From NCBI GenBank assembly GCA_026770585.1, contig MU646942.1, positions 37,330-48,161 of the forward strand: a DNA stretch of 10,832 nt. Reading direction: 5' to 3'. The notes beneath the pieces are model-generated. The model was not told the origin of the DNA and made no database searches. It worked only from the letters and a program-made list of their open reading frames with translations. This DNA comes from Baffinella frigidus (taxonomy: Eukaryota > Cryptophyceae > Cryptomonadales > Baffinellaceae). The translations under genes were made by a program, and so were the position numbers. Positions 5,636-10,774 of the stretch are shown here, piece after piece. Position 1 is the first letter of the stretch, and every line of letters begins with the position of its first letter.

Positions 5636-5739
5636 CTGGAGCGAACAAGCCCGCCGGCAGGCTCTTGAGCGCCCGCGTGACCGCCGAAGCCAACTGTCCG
5701 AGGTGACTGCCTTGTCATGTTCCGTCGAAGTCATGGTGG
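5636..5739. other. No feature recognised between repeat R copies 2 and 3
   Basis: About 100 bp of GC-rich sequence. Open frames cross it on both strands without recognisable motifs. The close identity of the flanking repeat copies suggests it was carried between them or duplicated with them. Confidence 0.4.
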
Positions 5740-5790
5740 GCATACGGTGGTGGACTACGGTAGCCCCTAGGGTGTTTGCAAGAGACGCGG
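5740..5790 (+). repeat. Dispersed repeat R, copy 3 (extended)
   Basis: Matches copy 2 over 37 of 38 bases and continues GCAAGAGACGCGG, which it shares with 5431-5452. The full repeat R is therefore at least about 51 bp. Its 5' part includes the CTACGGTAG word. Confidence 0.8.
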
Positions 5791-5860
5791 CTAGAGCAGC
5801 TACCGGTCTCGAGTTGACCCCAGGATACATCTGGCAACTTAAGATCACGTTGCCCACGAA

Positions 5861-5878
5861 ACCGCTAGGATTAGCGGT
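5861..5878. other. 7-bp stem, 4-base loop hairpin
   Basis: ACCGCTA (5861-5867) and TAGCGGT (5872-5878) are exact complements around GGAT. It is isolated in sequence with no assigned repeat, and no function is suggested. Confidence 0.5.
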
Positions 5879-5994
5879 CGTGATGAATGATTTCTGGTAC
5901 AAAAAGTCGGAAAATTATTGTAGTGGCACAACTCTGTCAACTTTTGTGATCGAGGGTGATTCAACGATTTGACCCCTACTCAGCTCCAGGTCGG

Positions 5995-6030
5995 TACGTC
6001 TGCGCCATTTGATCATGCCTCAATTTGGCT
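5995..6030 (-). repeat. Fragment of the GTGGCTATACGTCTGCGC family
   Basis: TACGTCTGCGCCATTTGATC followed by ATGCCTCAA aligns with the reverse complement of the right part of the 5458-5550 element (TATGTCTGCGCCATTTAATC...). The outer GTGGCTA is missing. The remnant ends where a decayed 101-bp-family copy begins. Confidence 0.6.
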
Positions 6031-6084
6031 TAAGGTTCTAGGGCCCTACGGTAGGGCGTCTGCGCCTACTAGCCACTTAAGGGA
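6031..6084 (+). mobile_element. Truncated third copy of the 101-bp TA MITE
   Basis: The right half is intact: TTCTAGGGCCCTACGGTAGG, then GCGTC, CGCCTACTAGCCACTTAAGGGA and a following TA. The left half is reduced to TAAGG. It stops exactly where a GTGGCTATACGTC-family fragment starts (TACGTCTGCGC at 6085), so it may have inserted into that element at its internal TA. Confidence 0.7.
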
Positions 6085-6170
6085 TACGTCTGCGCTCGTC
6101 GACAGGGTCTGAACTTGGGGTGAATTCACGGATTTGACAGTGAATTCACTGACTCCAGAGGTGTAGCCAC
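6085..6170 (-). mobile_element. Decayed copy of the GTGGCTATACGTCTGCGC family
   Basis: It starts TACGTCTGCGC, has the inner words TCTGAACTTGGGGTGAATTC and CAGTGAATTCACTG, and ends GTAGCCAC followed by TA. The order matches the reverse complement of the 5458-5550 copy. Its first bases (GTGGCTA) are replaced by the end of the truncated 101-bp MITE. It includes a 14-bp palindrome CAGTGAATTCACTG at about 6139-6152. Confidence 0.6.
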
Positions 6171-6267
6171 TAGGTGCCCTCGGGCCCACCATAGCCCAAC
6201 AACATATGCCAACTTCCCTAACATCGAAGATGCTTCGGATGAGTGAGCGGCGAGGCCCAGCTCTGTC

Positions 6268-6416
6268 CCACCAACCCTCACGGGCTGGGCAAATCGATGA
6301 TTTTTGATTTTTGATTTCAAGGCAAAATGGCTTCACGGACGCCGGAATCCGGCGGTCTTCAAGGGAAATACGTGACCTCAAAATCGACGATTTGCCCAGG
6401 CTGTGAGGGTTGGTGG
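6268..6416. mobile_element. CCACCAACCC-family foldback, copy 2 (149 bp)
   Basis: The arms CCACCAACCCTCACGGGCTG/GGCAAATCGATGATTTT and their counterpart AAAATCGACGATTTGCCCAG/...GAGGGTTGGTGG pair over about 38 bp with few mismatches. The centre contains TTTTTGATTTTTGATTTC and a CCGGAATCCGG near-palindrome. The same dinucleotide TC lies outside both ends. No coding capacity. It is the best-preserved family member in the window. Confidence 0.85.
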
Positions 6417-6430
6417 TCCCACACGATGTA

Positions 6431-6451
6431 GTCTCGTCAATTAGACGAGAC
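6431..6451. other. 8-bp stem hairpin
   Basis: GTCTCGTC (6431-6438) and GACGAGAC (6444-6451) are exact complements around AATTA. It lies 15 bp beyond the right end of the foldback at 6268-6416 and outside its arms. Confidence 0.6.
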
Positions 6452-6540
6452 CGGATGTCGATTCCCCGGGGGTTGGGTGCAAACCCGTCAACTTCTGAGG
6501 TGAAAACGATCAGTCAACCCAAGTTAATCGAGAAATGACC

Positions 6541-6675
6541 CGGAATTAGGGTAGTTAAGCCTACGGGTTCCCTACCGTAGGAAGAGGGGCTCCTAGGACC
6601 TGGTCCTAGGAGACCTACTTCCTACGGTAGGCCTGGTCCTAGGAGATCCGCAGGCTAAACTACCCTGATTTCGGG
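6541..6675. mobile_element. CGAAATTAGGGTAGTTTAGCC foldback, copy 1 (~135 bp)
   Basis: The left end CGGAATTAGGGTAGTTAAGC/CTACGGG and the right end GCAGGCTAAACTACCCTGAT/TTCGGG are inverted repeats of about 30 bp. The interior is packed with palindromic words: CCTACCGTAGG (6571-6581), CCTACGGTAGG (6621-6631) and three TCCTAGGA motifs. Copy 2 lies at 8531-8665 with the same interior. A GTTTCCCT(T/C)TGA(G/A)AG flank is also shared, so the repeat may extend a little to the right. Confidence 0.82.
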
Positions 6676-6677
6676 CC

Positions 6678-6738
6678 GTTTCCCTTTGAGAGTCAGGCAG
6701 GGTCGTTTCCGGGTCGTTTCCCTTTGAGAGTCAGGCAG
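6678..6738 (+). repeat. 23-bp direct repeat, period 38
   Basis: GTTTCCCTTTGAGAGTCAGG followed by CAG occurs at 6678-6700 and at 6716-6738. They are separated by GGTCGTTTCCGGGTC, itself a partial copy. It directly follows the foldback copy and looks like a local slippage duplication. Confidence 0.75.
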
Positions 6739-6739
6739 A

Positions 6740-7240
6740 GCTAGGAGGCGGGGCTTGCCTGGCGGAATGCGCTGCCATTCGTGCGTAGGGACAAACCGCT
6801 CCCCGGGTTGTGGAGCCGTAAACTCCCTCTCCTCCACGACCACCCCCTCCCCCCCGCCCCCCCGCAAGACCGCAACCCCAGGTTTGCGCGCCGAAGTCTT
6901 CCCCGTTTCCTCCAGCTCCTCCATCTGTCATCAGGTGGCGGTTGGAAAAGGTCCGTTTATCGGCGCGGTCTTGGTGGGAGAGCTTGCGAAGCACCCTGAA
7001 ACTCGGTGCGTGCGCATGCGCAGGGGGGGGGGAAGCCGACAAAGGGTGGGGGGTTGCTGGGCTACCATCTTCTGCGTCTCCCGCCGCCGCGAACCCTCGC
7101 CGCGGGGACCATGCTGTGGCAGCAGCGCACCTTGCCCCCCCCTGTCCACCCCCACAGCGGGACTCTGCACATGGTTCAGCACTTGAGTCTGCCATTTTGA
7201 AGATCGTCTTGGAAAATAGGAGGGGCGGTTCGCGAGGGTG
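6740..7240. other. GC-rich region; possible gene sequence, none resolved
   Basis: Long open frames exist on both strands because of high GC, including homopolymer C and G runs (6843-6864, 7022-7031, 7135-7141) that argue against most of it being coding. On the plus strand, GGGGACCATGCTGTGGCAGC near 7106-7125 gives an ATG in a favourable context, but the frame ends at 7200 after about 30 codons. On the minus strand this would be downstream of the signal-peptide-like exon. I could not place a consistent splice chain. Confidence 0.35.
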
Positions 7241-7342
7241 TCACACAGGGGCTTCCTCGGGGCGCGAATGCACCTCGAGCACCGCGCCGGCACTGGCTGC
7301 GATGATGAGCACCAAGGCGGCGGTGGTCGTAGCGTTTCGCAT
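7241..7342 (-). CDS. Candidate first exon encoding a signal peptide
   Basis: Reading from ATG at 7342 to a TGA at 7241 gives 33 residues. A short positively charged start (MRNATTT) is followed by a hydrophobic core (AALVLIIAASAGAV) and then a polar stretch (LEVHSRPEEAPV). This is the pattern of a secretory signal peptide, with a plausible cleavage after SAGA or nearby. Most codons end in G or C. The in-frame stop means the exon would have to splice before it; GT dinucleotides occur at GAG-GTGCAT and CCT-GTGTGA, neither a strong donor. The downstream exon is not identified. A 181-bp foldback begins 30 bp upstream of the ATG. It could equally be a chance frame in GC-rich DNA; no family is recognised. 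Confidence 0.3.
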   Translation of the reverse strand: MRNATTTAALVLIIAASAGAVLEVHSRPEEAPV

Positions 7343-7371
7343 GGCTCCCTCTCAGATTTGATGCCGGGAAC

Positions 7372-7552
7372 TTATCCGGGGAAATCTATTTTTCTTTCAT
7401 TTGATGGCAACGAAAATTACTACACAATTCGTTCTTACTAGTAATATTAAAGCATTTGTGTAGTAATTTTCGTTCTTACTAGTAATATTAAAGCATTTGT
7501 GTAGTAATTTTCGTGGCCATCAAATGAAAAAAAAATAGATTTCCCCGGATAA
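7372..7552. mobile_element. 181-bp foldback with GAAC target duplication
   Basis: Arms 7372-7427 and about 7498-7552 are inverted copies (TTATCCGGGGAAATCTATTT..., GAAAATTACTACACAA) with very few differences. GAAC flanks both ends directly (7368-7371, 7553-7556). The centre contains a perfect 41-bp tandem duplication, 7431-7471 and 7472-7512 (GTTCTTACTAGTAATATTAA...), so the right arm's inner end is present twice. No coding capacity. The core AAAATTACTACAC...GCTTTAATATTACTAGTAA is shared with 9888-10035. Near-identical arms suggest a young insertion. It lies between two exon candidates pointing away from each other. Confidence 0.9.
7431..7512 (+). repeat. 41-bp perfect tandem duplication inside the foldback
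   Basis: Two consecutive identical 41-bp units, starting GTTCTTACTAGTAATATTAA and ending GTAGTAATTTTC. Perfect identity indicates a recent duplication or a replication or repair event at the hairpin tip. Confidence 0.92.
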
Positions 7553-7611
7553 GAACAAGCGGTTCAAATCGTCCAAATCCGAGTGTGGGTCCGTGATTTA
7601 CTTGCCGGGGC

Positions 7612-7650
7612 CCTACGGTAGCAAAATCCGTAGGGCTCTACGGAGCTCTA
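7612..7650. repeat. Isolated CTACGGTAG cluster
   Basis: CCCTACGGTAGC is followed by TCCGTAGGGCTCTACGGAGC and CTAGGGC, giving several overlapping short stems (CCCTACGGA-type against TCCGTAGGG). It does not align with any larger element here and may be the remnant of a palindromic foldback. Confidence 0.5.
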
Positions 7651-7899
7651 GGGCTGGTTCCTTGGGGCGAATAGATAGACCGTGATGACAGTCACGCTCG
7701 CTCAAGATTTTGAGATATCTTTTGAACCATTTTGGGAGCACTACGTACCTAGGAGCAAGGGTCTTTCCTCTGGTTTTAAGGTTGGGAGCTCAGAAATTCG
7801 TGATTTTTTCGCGGTGTAGTGCGGGCGGCGGCCGCTGCTGTGTGCTGTCATAGACCCCCTTGGCTGCCCTTGGTTGTGTGTGCTGATCCCCTCTGGACG

Positions 7900-8124
7900 A
7901 TGCGGCAAATGTTCAGCGCGCGCCCAACCACTCCAACCCAGACGCCCAAGGATGATTCTGATGCCACCTCGACTCCGGTGGTCTCACAGAATGGACAGGG
8001 GGCGCTTCTCTCGAGAGTCAAATCCTGCCGAGCAAAAGTTTTGCACAGGTCGACCACTCTGAACCGCACGCTCGAGAACTCGAGGACGGGCGAGGCAAAC
8101 CAGAAGATGTTCGAAAGCGTGAAG
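7900..8124 (+). CDS. Candidate exon of an unrecognised protein-coding gene
   Basis: A frame open from at least 7819 contains ATG at 7900 (MRQMFSARPTTPTQTPKD...) and continues in coding-like composition. A Ser/Thr/Pro-rich start is followed by a basic, probably helical stretch (LSRVKSCRAKVLHRSTTLNR) ending NQKMFESVK. At 8125 a possible donor GTCGGT follows AAG, leaving the codon phase intact. The next exon candidate, 8377-8475, is in the same frame and begins in phase 0, and the implied intron is 252 bp. The frame itself stays open to 8211, so the donor is not proven. The true start may be upstream, since an acceptor-like TGTGCTGTCATAG ends at about 7852. No domain is recognised. Confidence 0.45.
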
Positions 8125-8207
8125 GTCGGTCCCCTGCCCTGGGCCAGACCTCTGTTCTCACCCACGGCAGAACACAGCGTCCCATCGGCGCGAGGGGGCC
8201 AGGTGGT

Positions 8208-8340
8208 GTGACGGCAGGGCGTGAGACAGCGGCACAGGCGAAGGCGGCAAACGACGCTTTGCCCATCTTAAACCGGGCCCACGTTCTTGATGCCCCCAGG
8301 GGTCCAGGGCCATCCGAAGCACGGGCACCGGTGCCGCGTC
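8208..8340 (+). other. Possible alternative coding stretch within the proposed intron
   Basis: In a second frame this stretch reads AGRETAAQAKAANDALPILN and continues RAHVLDAP..., an Ala-rich sequence without stops, preceded by an acceptor-like GTGTGACGGCAG. It may be a small extra exon or GC-rich intron. It does not join in phase with either neighbour without further assumptions. Confidence 0.25.
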
Positions 8341-8376
8341 TCTTTCCAAACGCCCTGACGCCAACCGCGTGCACAG

Positions 8377-8475
8377 AAGGAGCGCGGGCAGCTCTTCTTC
8401 GACGGCGAGCTAGCCACGTTCCTGACAGAGTTCCTCACCTTCGTCGACGGGCAGCTGACGGACGAGGAGCGCGAG
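8377..8475 (+). CDS. Exon with strong third-position GC bias (unrecognised protein)
   Basis: Codons from AAG at 8377 read KERGQLFFDGELATFLTEFL then TFVDGQLTDEERE. Of the 32 codons from GAG at 8380 to GAG at 8473, all but two (CTA, ACA) end in G or C, while the other frames lack this pattern. The left border looks like an acceptor: CCCTGAC, a possible branch site, lies about 20 bp before GTGCACAG at 8369-8376, and an in-frame TGA at 8356 shows the exon cannot extend left. On the right, GAG-GTGCGA at 8473-8481 is a plausible donor; otherwise the frame ends at TAG 8494-8496. The acidic, amphipathic sequence suggests an ordinary intracellular helical protein, but I do not know the family. Confidence 0.55.
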
Positions 8476-8530
8476 GTGCGAAGCAAATTCCACTAGCCCT
8501 TGAATGCCACAAGCTAGTTGTTGAACCACC

Positions 8531-8665
8531 TGAAATTAGGGTAGTTTAGCCTACGGGTTGCCTACCGTAGGCCGAGGGGCTCCTAGGACCTGGTCCTAGA
8601 AGAACTTCCTCCTACGGTAGGCCTGGTCATAGGATATCCGTAGGCTAAACTACCCTAATCTCGGG
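8531..8665. mobile_element. CGAAATTAGGGTAGTTTAGCC foldback, copy 2 (135 bp)
   Basis: Left end TGAAATTAGGGTAGTTTAGC/CTACGGG and right end CGTAGGCTAAACTACCCTAA/TCTCGGG. The interior matches copy 1 (6541-6675) with the same order of CCTACCGTAGG, TCCTAGGACC and CCTACGGTAGG. Arms are better preserved than in copy 1. It follows the candidate exon at 8377-8475, so it would lie in an intron or the 3' region if that gene is real. Confidence 0.85.
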
Positions 8666-8680
8666 TCGTTTCCCTCTGAA

Positions 8681-8836
8681 AGCTAACGCCAACGAGGTAC
8701 TTTCAGCCTACGGATTGCCTACGGTAGGCAGGGGGTCTCCTACGACTTTAAAATTGGTTTGCATTATCAAGTCGTAGGGGGCCCCCTACCTGCCGTAGGC
8801 AATCTGTAGGCTGTAAGTACCTCGCTGGCGTTAGCT
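8681..8836. mobile_element. 156-bp foldback with 68-bp arms
   Basis: Arms 8681-8748 (AGCTAACGCCAACGAGGTAC...) and 8769-8836 match at about 61 of 68 positions around a 20-base loop (8749-8768). Each arm carries GCCTACGG(T/C)AGGCA-type palindromes, so the arm can also fold on itself. It starts only 15 bp after the previous foldback. No coding capacity, no other copy in the window and no clear target duplication. Confidence 0.9.
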
Positions 8837-9074
8837 CTTCGCATGAACTAGCCCTTGGAGGTGGCTCAAATAGTGCTCTGGGACATTTTCGATTTACGTT
8901 GACAACGGGGTCGGATCGGTCCCCCTGCAAGGAAGTATGCCTGGAGGGTGGACACCATAACGCATACCTACCCTCCACACATACTCAATCAGTCTGGCCC
9001 CGACGGGTATGTGCTAGGATAGGTCCTCTGTACAGTATCTACTCACGCCCCCCCCCCCTCGCTTCACTCGAGCA
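8837..9074. other. No gene resolved; short open frames
   Basis: Frame changes and stops interrupt every reading frame. A stretch near 8905-9020 stays open on the plus strand and could hold exon fragments, but no splice borders or motifs support it. GTATGC...GCATAC and GGAGGGTGG...CCACCCTCC-type inverted words near 8936-8978 give a weak dyad. A C-run ends at 9058. Confidence 0.35.
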
Positions 9075-9224
9075 CCTCCAAACCCTCACGAAGGGACCAA
9101 ATCGTCGATTTTGAATCTCAGATTTACCCGGGCAGCCAGGCGAATTCGCCTGTGGTGGAGCCATTTTCCATAGGAATTGGGAAATTGAAAATCATCGATT
9201 GGGTCCCACCGTGAGGGTTGGTGG
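9075..9224. mobile_element. CCACCAACCC-family foldback, copy 3 (~150 bp)
   Basis: Left end CCTCCAAACCCTCACG with GGGACCAAATCGTCGATTTT; right end AAAATCATCGATTGGGTCCC with CGTGAGGGTTGGTGG. The interior contains the 16-bp palindrome CAGGCGAATTCGCCTG (9137-9152), which is also present, extended, in copy 4. CA lies outside both ends. No coding capacity. Confidence 0.82.
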
Positions 9225-9260
9225 CATGTTCCCGACCACCAGTGGCTTTCAACGCAGAGC

Positions 9261-9698
9261 ACTGCCTGGAACAGCCTGGAACAGTCTGGAACCGTCTGGA
9301 ACAGCCTGGAATCGCCTACAACAGCCTACAACAGCCTACAACCGCCTAGAACAGTCTGGAACAGCCTGGAACAGCCTAGACCAGTCTGGAACAGTGTGGA
9401 GCAGCCTAGAGCAGCCTAGAACAGTCTGGAACAGCCTAGAAAAGCCTAGAGAAGCCTAGAACAGCCTGGAACAGCCTAGAATCGCCTGGAACAGTCTGGA
9501 ACAGCACCGGTACAGCCTGGAACAGCCTAGATCTTCCTGGAACAGCCTAGAACAGCCCAGAACCGCCTGGAACCGCCTAGAACCGCCTAGAATAGCACCG
9601 GCACAGCCTAGAACAGCCTAGAACAGTCTGGGACAGCCTGGAACAGTCTGGAACAGCCTGGAACAGCCTAGATCTTCCTGGAACAGTCTGGAACAGCC
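9261..9698 (+). repeat. 10-bp minisatellite (ACAGCCTGGA), ~44 units
   Basis: Consecutive 10-bp units vary mainly as ACAG(C/T)CT(G/A)GA. Two short irregularities (AGCACCGG at about 9503 and 9595) shift the register. The words GCCTAGATCTTCCTGGAACA occur twice (near 9525 and 9665), showing some higher-order copying. Because three units make 30 bp, any open frame through it gives a 10-residue peptide repeat (e.g. GTAWNSLEQS); I treat that frame as non-genic. The array resumes after 9801, beyond an inserted MITE. Confidence 0.95.
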
Positions 9699-9700
9699 TA

Positions 9701-9799
9701 GTGGCTATACGTCTCGAGGTAGTGAATTCACTGAAAAATTAGTGGGTTTGGGTTTGTACCAGATTACGGCCTGGTCAAACGACGCAGACGTATAGCCAC
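9701..9799. mobile_element. TA-target MITE (TIR GTGGCTATACGTCTGCGC), copy 2, 99 bp, inside the minisatellite
   Basis: Ends GTGGCTATACGTCTCGAG and CGCAGACGTATAGCCAC, with TA outside both (9699-9700, 9800-9801). The minisatellite reads ...GAACAGCCTA before it and AGAAAAGCCTAGAACAGCCT after it. Removing the element and one TA restores the normal unit spacing. The interior has the 12-bp palindrome AGTGAATTCACT. There is no coding capacity. This is the clearest insertion in the window and fixes the family's boundaries. Confidence 0.92.
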
Positions 9800-9801
9800 T
9801 A

Positions 9802-9887
9802 GAAAAGCCTAGAACAGCCTGGGGCAGCCGGACCCCCCCCCCCCTCCCGGAAGGGCAGACCAGTCCTGGGCCCTGATGGGTCGAGCA
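9802..9887 (+). repeat. Right remainder of the 10-bp minisatellite and C-run
   Basis: About three further units (GAAAAGCCTAGAACAGCCTG) lie to the right of the MITE and then give way to GGGCAGCCGG and a C-run at 9832-9844. Non-repeat sequence follows to the next foldback. Confidence 0.75.
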
Positions 9888-10035
9888 GATCTCATAGGGA
9901 AACGGGTTTAATTCAAAACCATTGGATTCAATGAAAATTACTACACGGATGCTTTGATATTACTAGTAAAACTCGTTATGTCTAGTAAATTTCATTGCCA
10001 GAAAGTTTTGAATTGAAACCGTTTTCGCATGAGAT
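9888..10035. mobile_element. Foldback sharing its core with the 7.4-kb element (~148 bp)
   Basis: The outer arms (GATCTCAT...GAAACGGGTTTAATTCAAAA and its complement around 10000-10035) pair with several mismatches. The core GAAAATTACTACACGGATGC/TTTGATATTACTAGTAA closely matches the core of 7372-7552, while the outer arms are different sequence. It may be a second member of a family whose ends diverge, or two elements that acquired the same core. No target duplication is clear. Confidence 0.75.
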
Positions 10036-10113
10036 CCCCCCGACTTCAACGGCTCCATTTCCCCTTGAAATCGGGAAATCGCAAACCGTCGATTTGCCCA
10101 AGCCGTGAGGGTT
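10036..10113 (-). repeat. Half element of the CCACCAACCC family
   Basis: GAAATCGGGAAATCGCAAAC/CGTCGATTTGCCCAAGCC/GTGAGGGTT is a right end like that of copy 2 (6380-6416). No left partner is visible before the foldback at 9888. It abuts copy 4, making an 11-bp inverted junction (CCGTGAGGGTT/AACCCTCACGG). Confidence 0.65.
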
Positions 10114-10308
10114 CCACGAACCCTCACGGTTGGACCAAATCGCCTGTACTCAACCTTTTCTCGATTTCCCCAAAAGTTGATGTTTTTGCAGCGAGCATGG
10201 TGCTAAAAGCCATAAATTGACTTTTGCAGCCAGGCGAATTCGCCTGGCTGGCAAGGTAAATCCGAGGTCTGAGAATCGAGGATTTGGTCTCTCCATGAGG
10301 GTTGGTGG
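10114..10308. mobile_element. CCACCAACCC-family foldback, copy 4 (~195 bp)
   Basis: Left end CCACGAACCCTCACGGTT/GGACCAAATCG and right end CGAGGATTTGGTCTCTCC/ATGAGGGTTGGTGG. The interior contains a 24-bp perfect palindrome at 10227-10250 centred on GAATTC, an extended version of the one in copy 3. TT lies outside both ends, though a repeated TTGGTGG at the right makes the border ambiguous by six bases. No coding capacity. Confidence 0.78.
10227..10250. other. 24-bp perfect palindrome
   Basis: Two 12-bp halves (CAGCCAGGCGAA and its exact complement) meet without a spacer. The 16-bp centre also occurs at 9137-9152 in copy 3 of the same repeat family, so it belongs to the element rather than to the locus. 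Confidence 0.9.
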
Positions 10309-10314
10309 TTGGTG

Positions 10315-10738
10315 GCCGTGACGTCGGGACGGCCGCAGGGTCCTATTTATATGTGGGGTTGTAAACATTTGTACCAGGATAAGGTGTTCCAACCTCGTGA
10401 CTGGCCAATATATGGCTAGTTACGTGACCAATCAACGAACGTTACTACACAAATGCCCACTTTCAAAAGCACATCGGTTTTCAGTAGGCCCCTCGAGCGT
10501 TCTCGTGTGGCGGAGACATAATTTTTGTACGGAATTGGTCACGCCCCCCCCCCGAAAAGCGGGCCGACACGTGACCAAACATATAAAATTTACTACACAC
10601 GACCTCACTTGTACAGCCCCCCAGGTTTTAAAAAGGGTGGTTGGTCCGCCTGGTCCTGGTGGGGTGAGCAGAAATTGGAGGAAGACTTTCGCCCCGGCTG
10701 CACCCTCCCCTTGATGCGCTGCTGTGACGTCGTCGAGT
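10315..10738. other. No gene recognised; repeated short motifs
   Basis: A plus-strand open frame from 10397 to 10714 lacks known motifs and contains C-run-encoded residues. Two similar segments, ACGTGACCAATC...GTTACTACACAAAT (10422-10454) and ACGTGACCAAAC...TTTACTACACACGA (10571-10600), form a loose direct repeat, and ATTGGTCACG at 10534-10543 is an inverted copy of the first word. TATA-like words (TATTTATATG near 10345, CATATAAAAT near 10580) are present without an assignable gene. Confidence 0.4.

Positions 10739-10774
<36 letters not shown>

Larger units (their letters stand above)
5544..6215 (+). repeat. ~50-bp direct repeat pair beside MITE ends
   Basis: 5544-5592 and 6164-6215 share TAGCCACTAGG(C/T)GCCC, AGCCCAA and ACATATGCCAA with scattered differences. 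The left part is the right end of the TA-target MITE family; the rest is flanking DNA. Shared flank implies segmental duplication rather than two independent insertions. Confidence 0.65.
8492..8857 (+). repeat. 11-bp direct repeat flanking two foldbacks
   Basis: ACTAGCCCTTG occurs at 8492-8502 and 8847-8857, either side of the foldbacks at 8531-8665 and 8681-8836. It could be a relic of local duplication. It lies 20 bp or more outside the terminal repeats, so it is not a simple target-site duplication. Confidence 0.5.

Noticed and set aside
6731-7195. 154-codon minus-strand open frame rich in Gly and Ala
   Set aside because: Plus-strand frames over the same bases are equally open and are filled with homopolymer-encoded Gly or Pro runs. 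I see no support for it beyond high GC, although it lies downstream of the signal-peptide candidate.
7559-7571. GCGGTTCAAATCG, resembling a tRNA B box or T-arm
   Set aside because: No matching acceptor, D or anticodon stems could be found upstream at tRNA spacing.
9199-9459. Open frame encoding a 10-residue peptide repeat
   Set aside because: A stop-free 10-bp minisatellite yields this automatically. Register shifts soon break the frame.
10397-10714. 105-codon plus-strand open frame
   Set aside because: It crosses a C-run and repeated TTACTACAC motifs and has no motif or codon bias.
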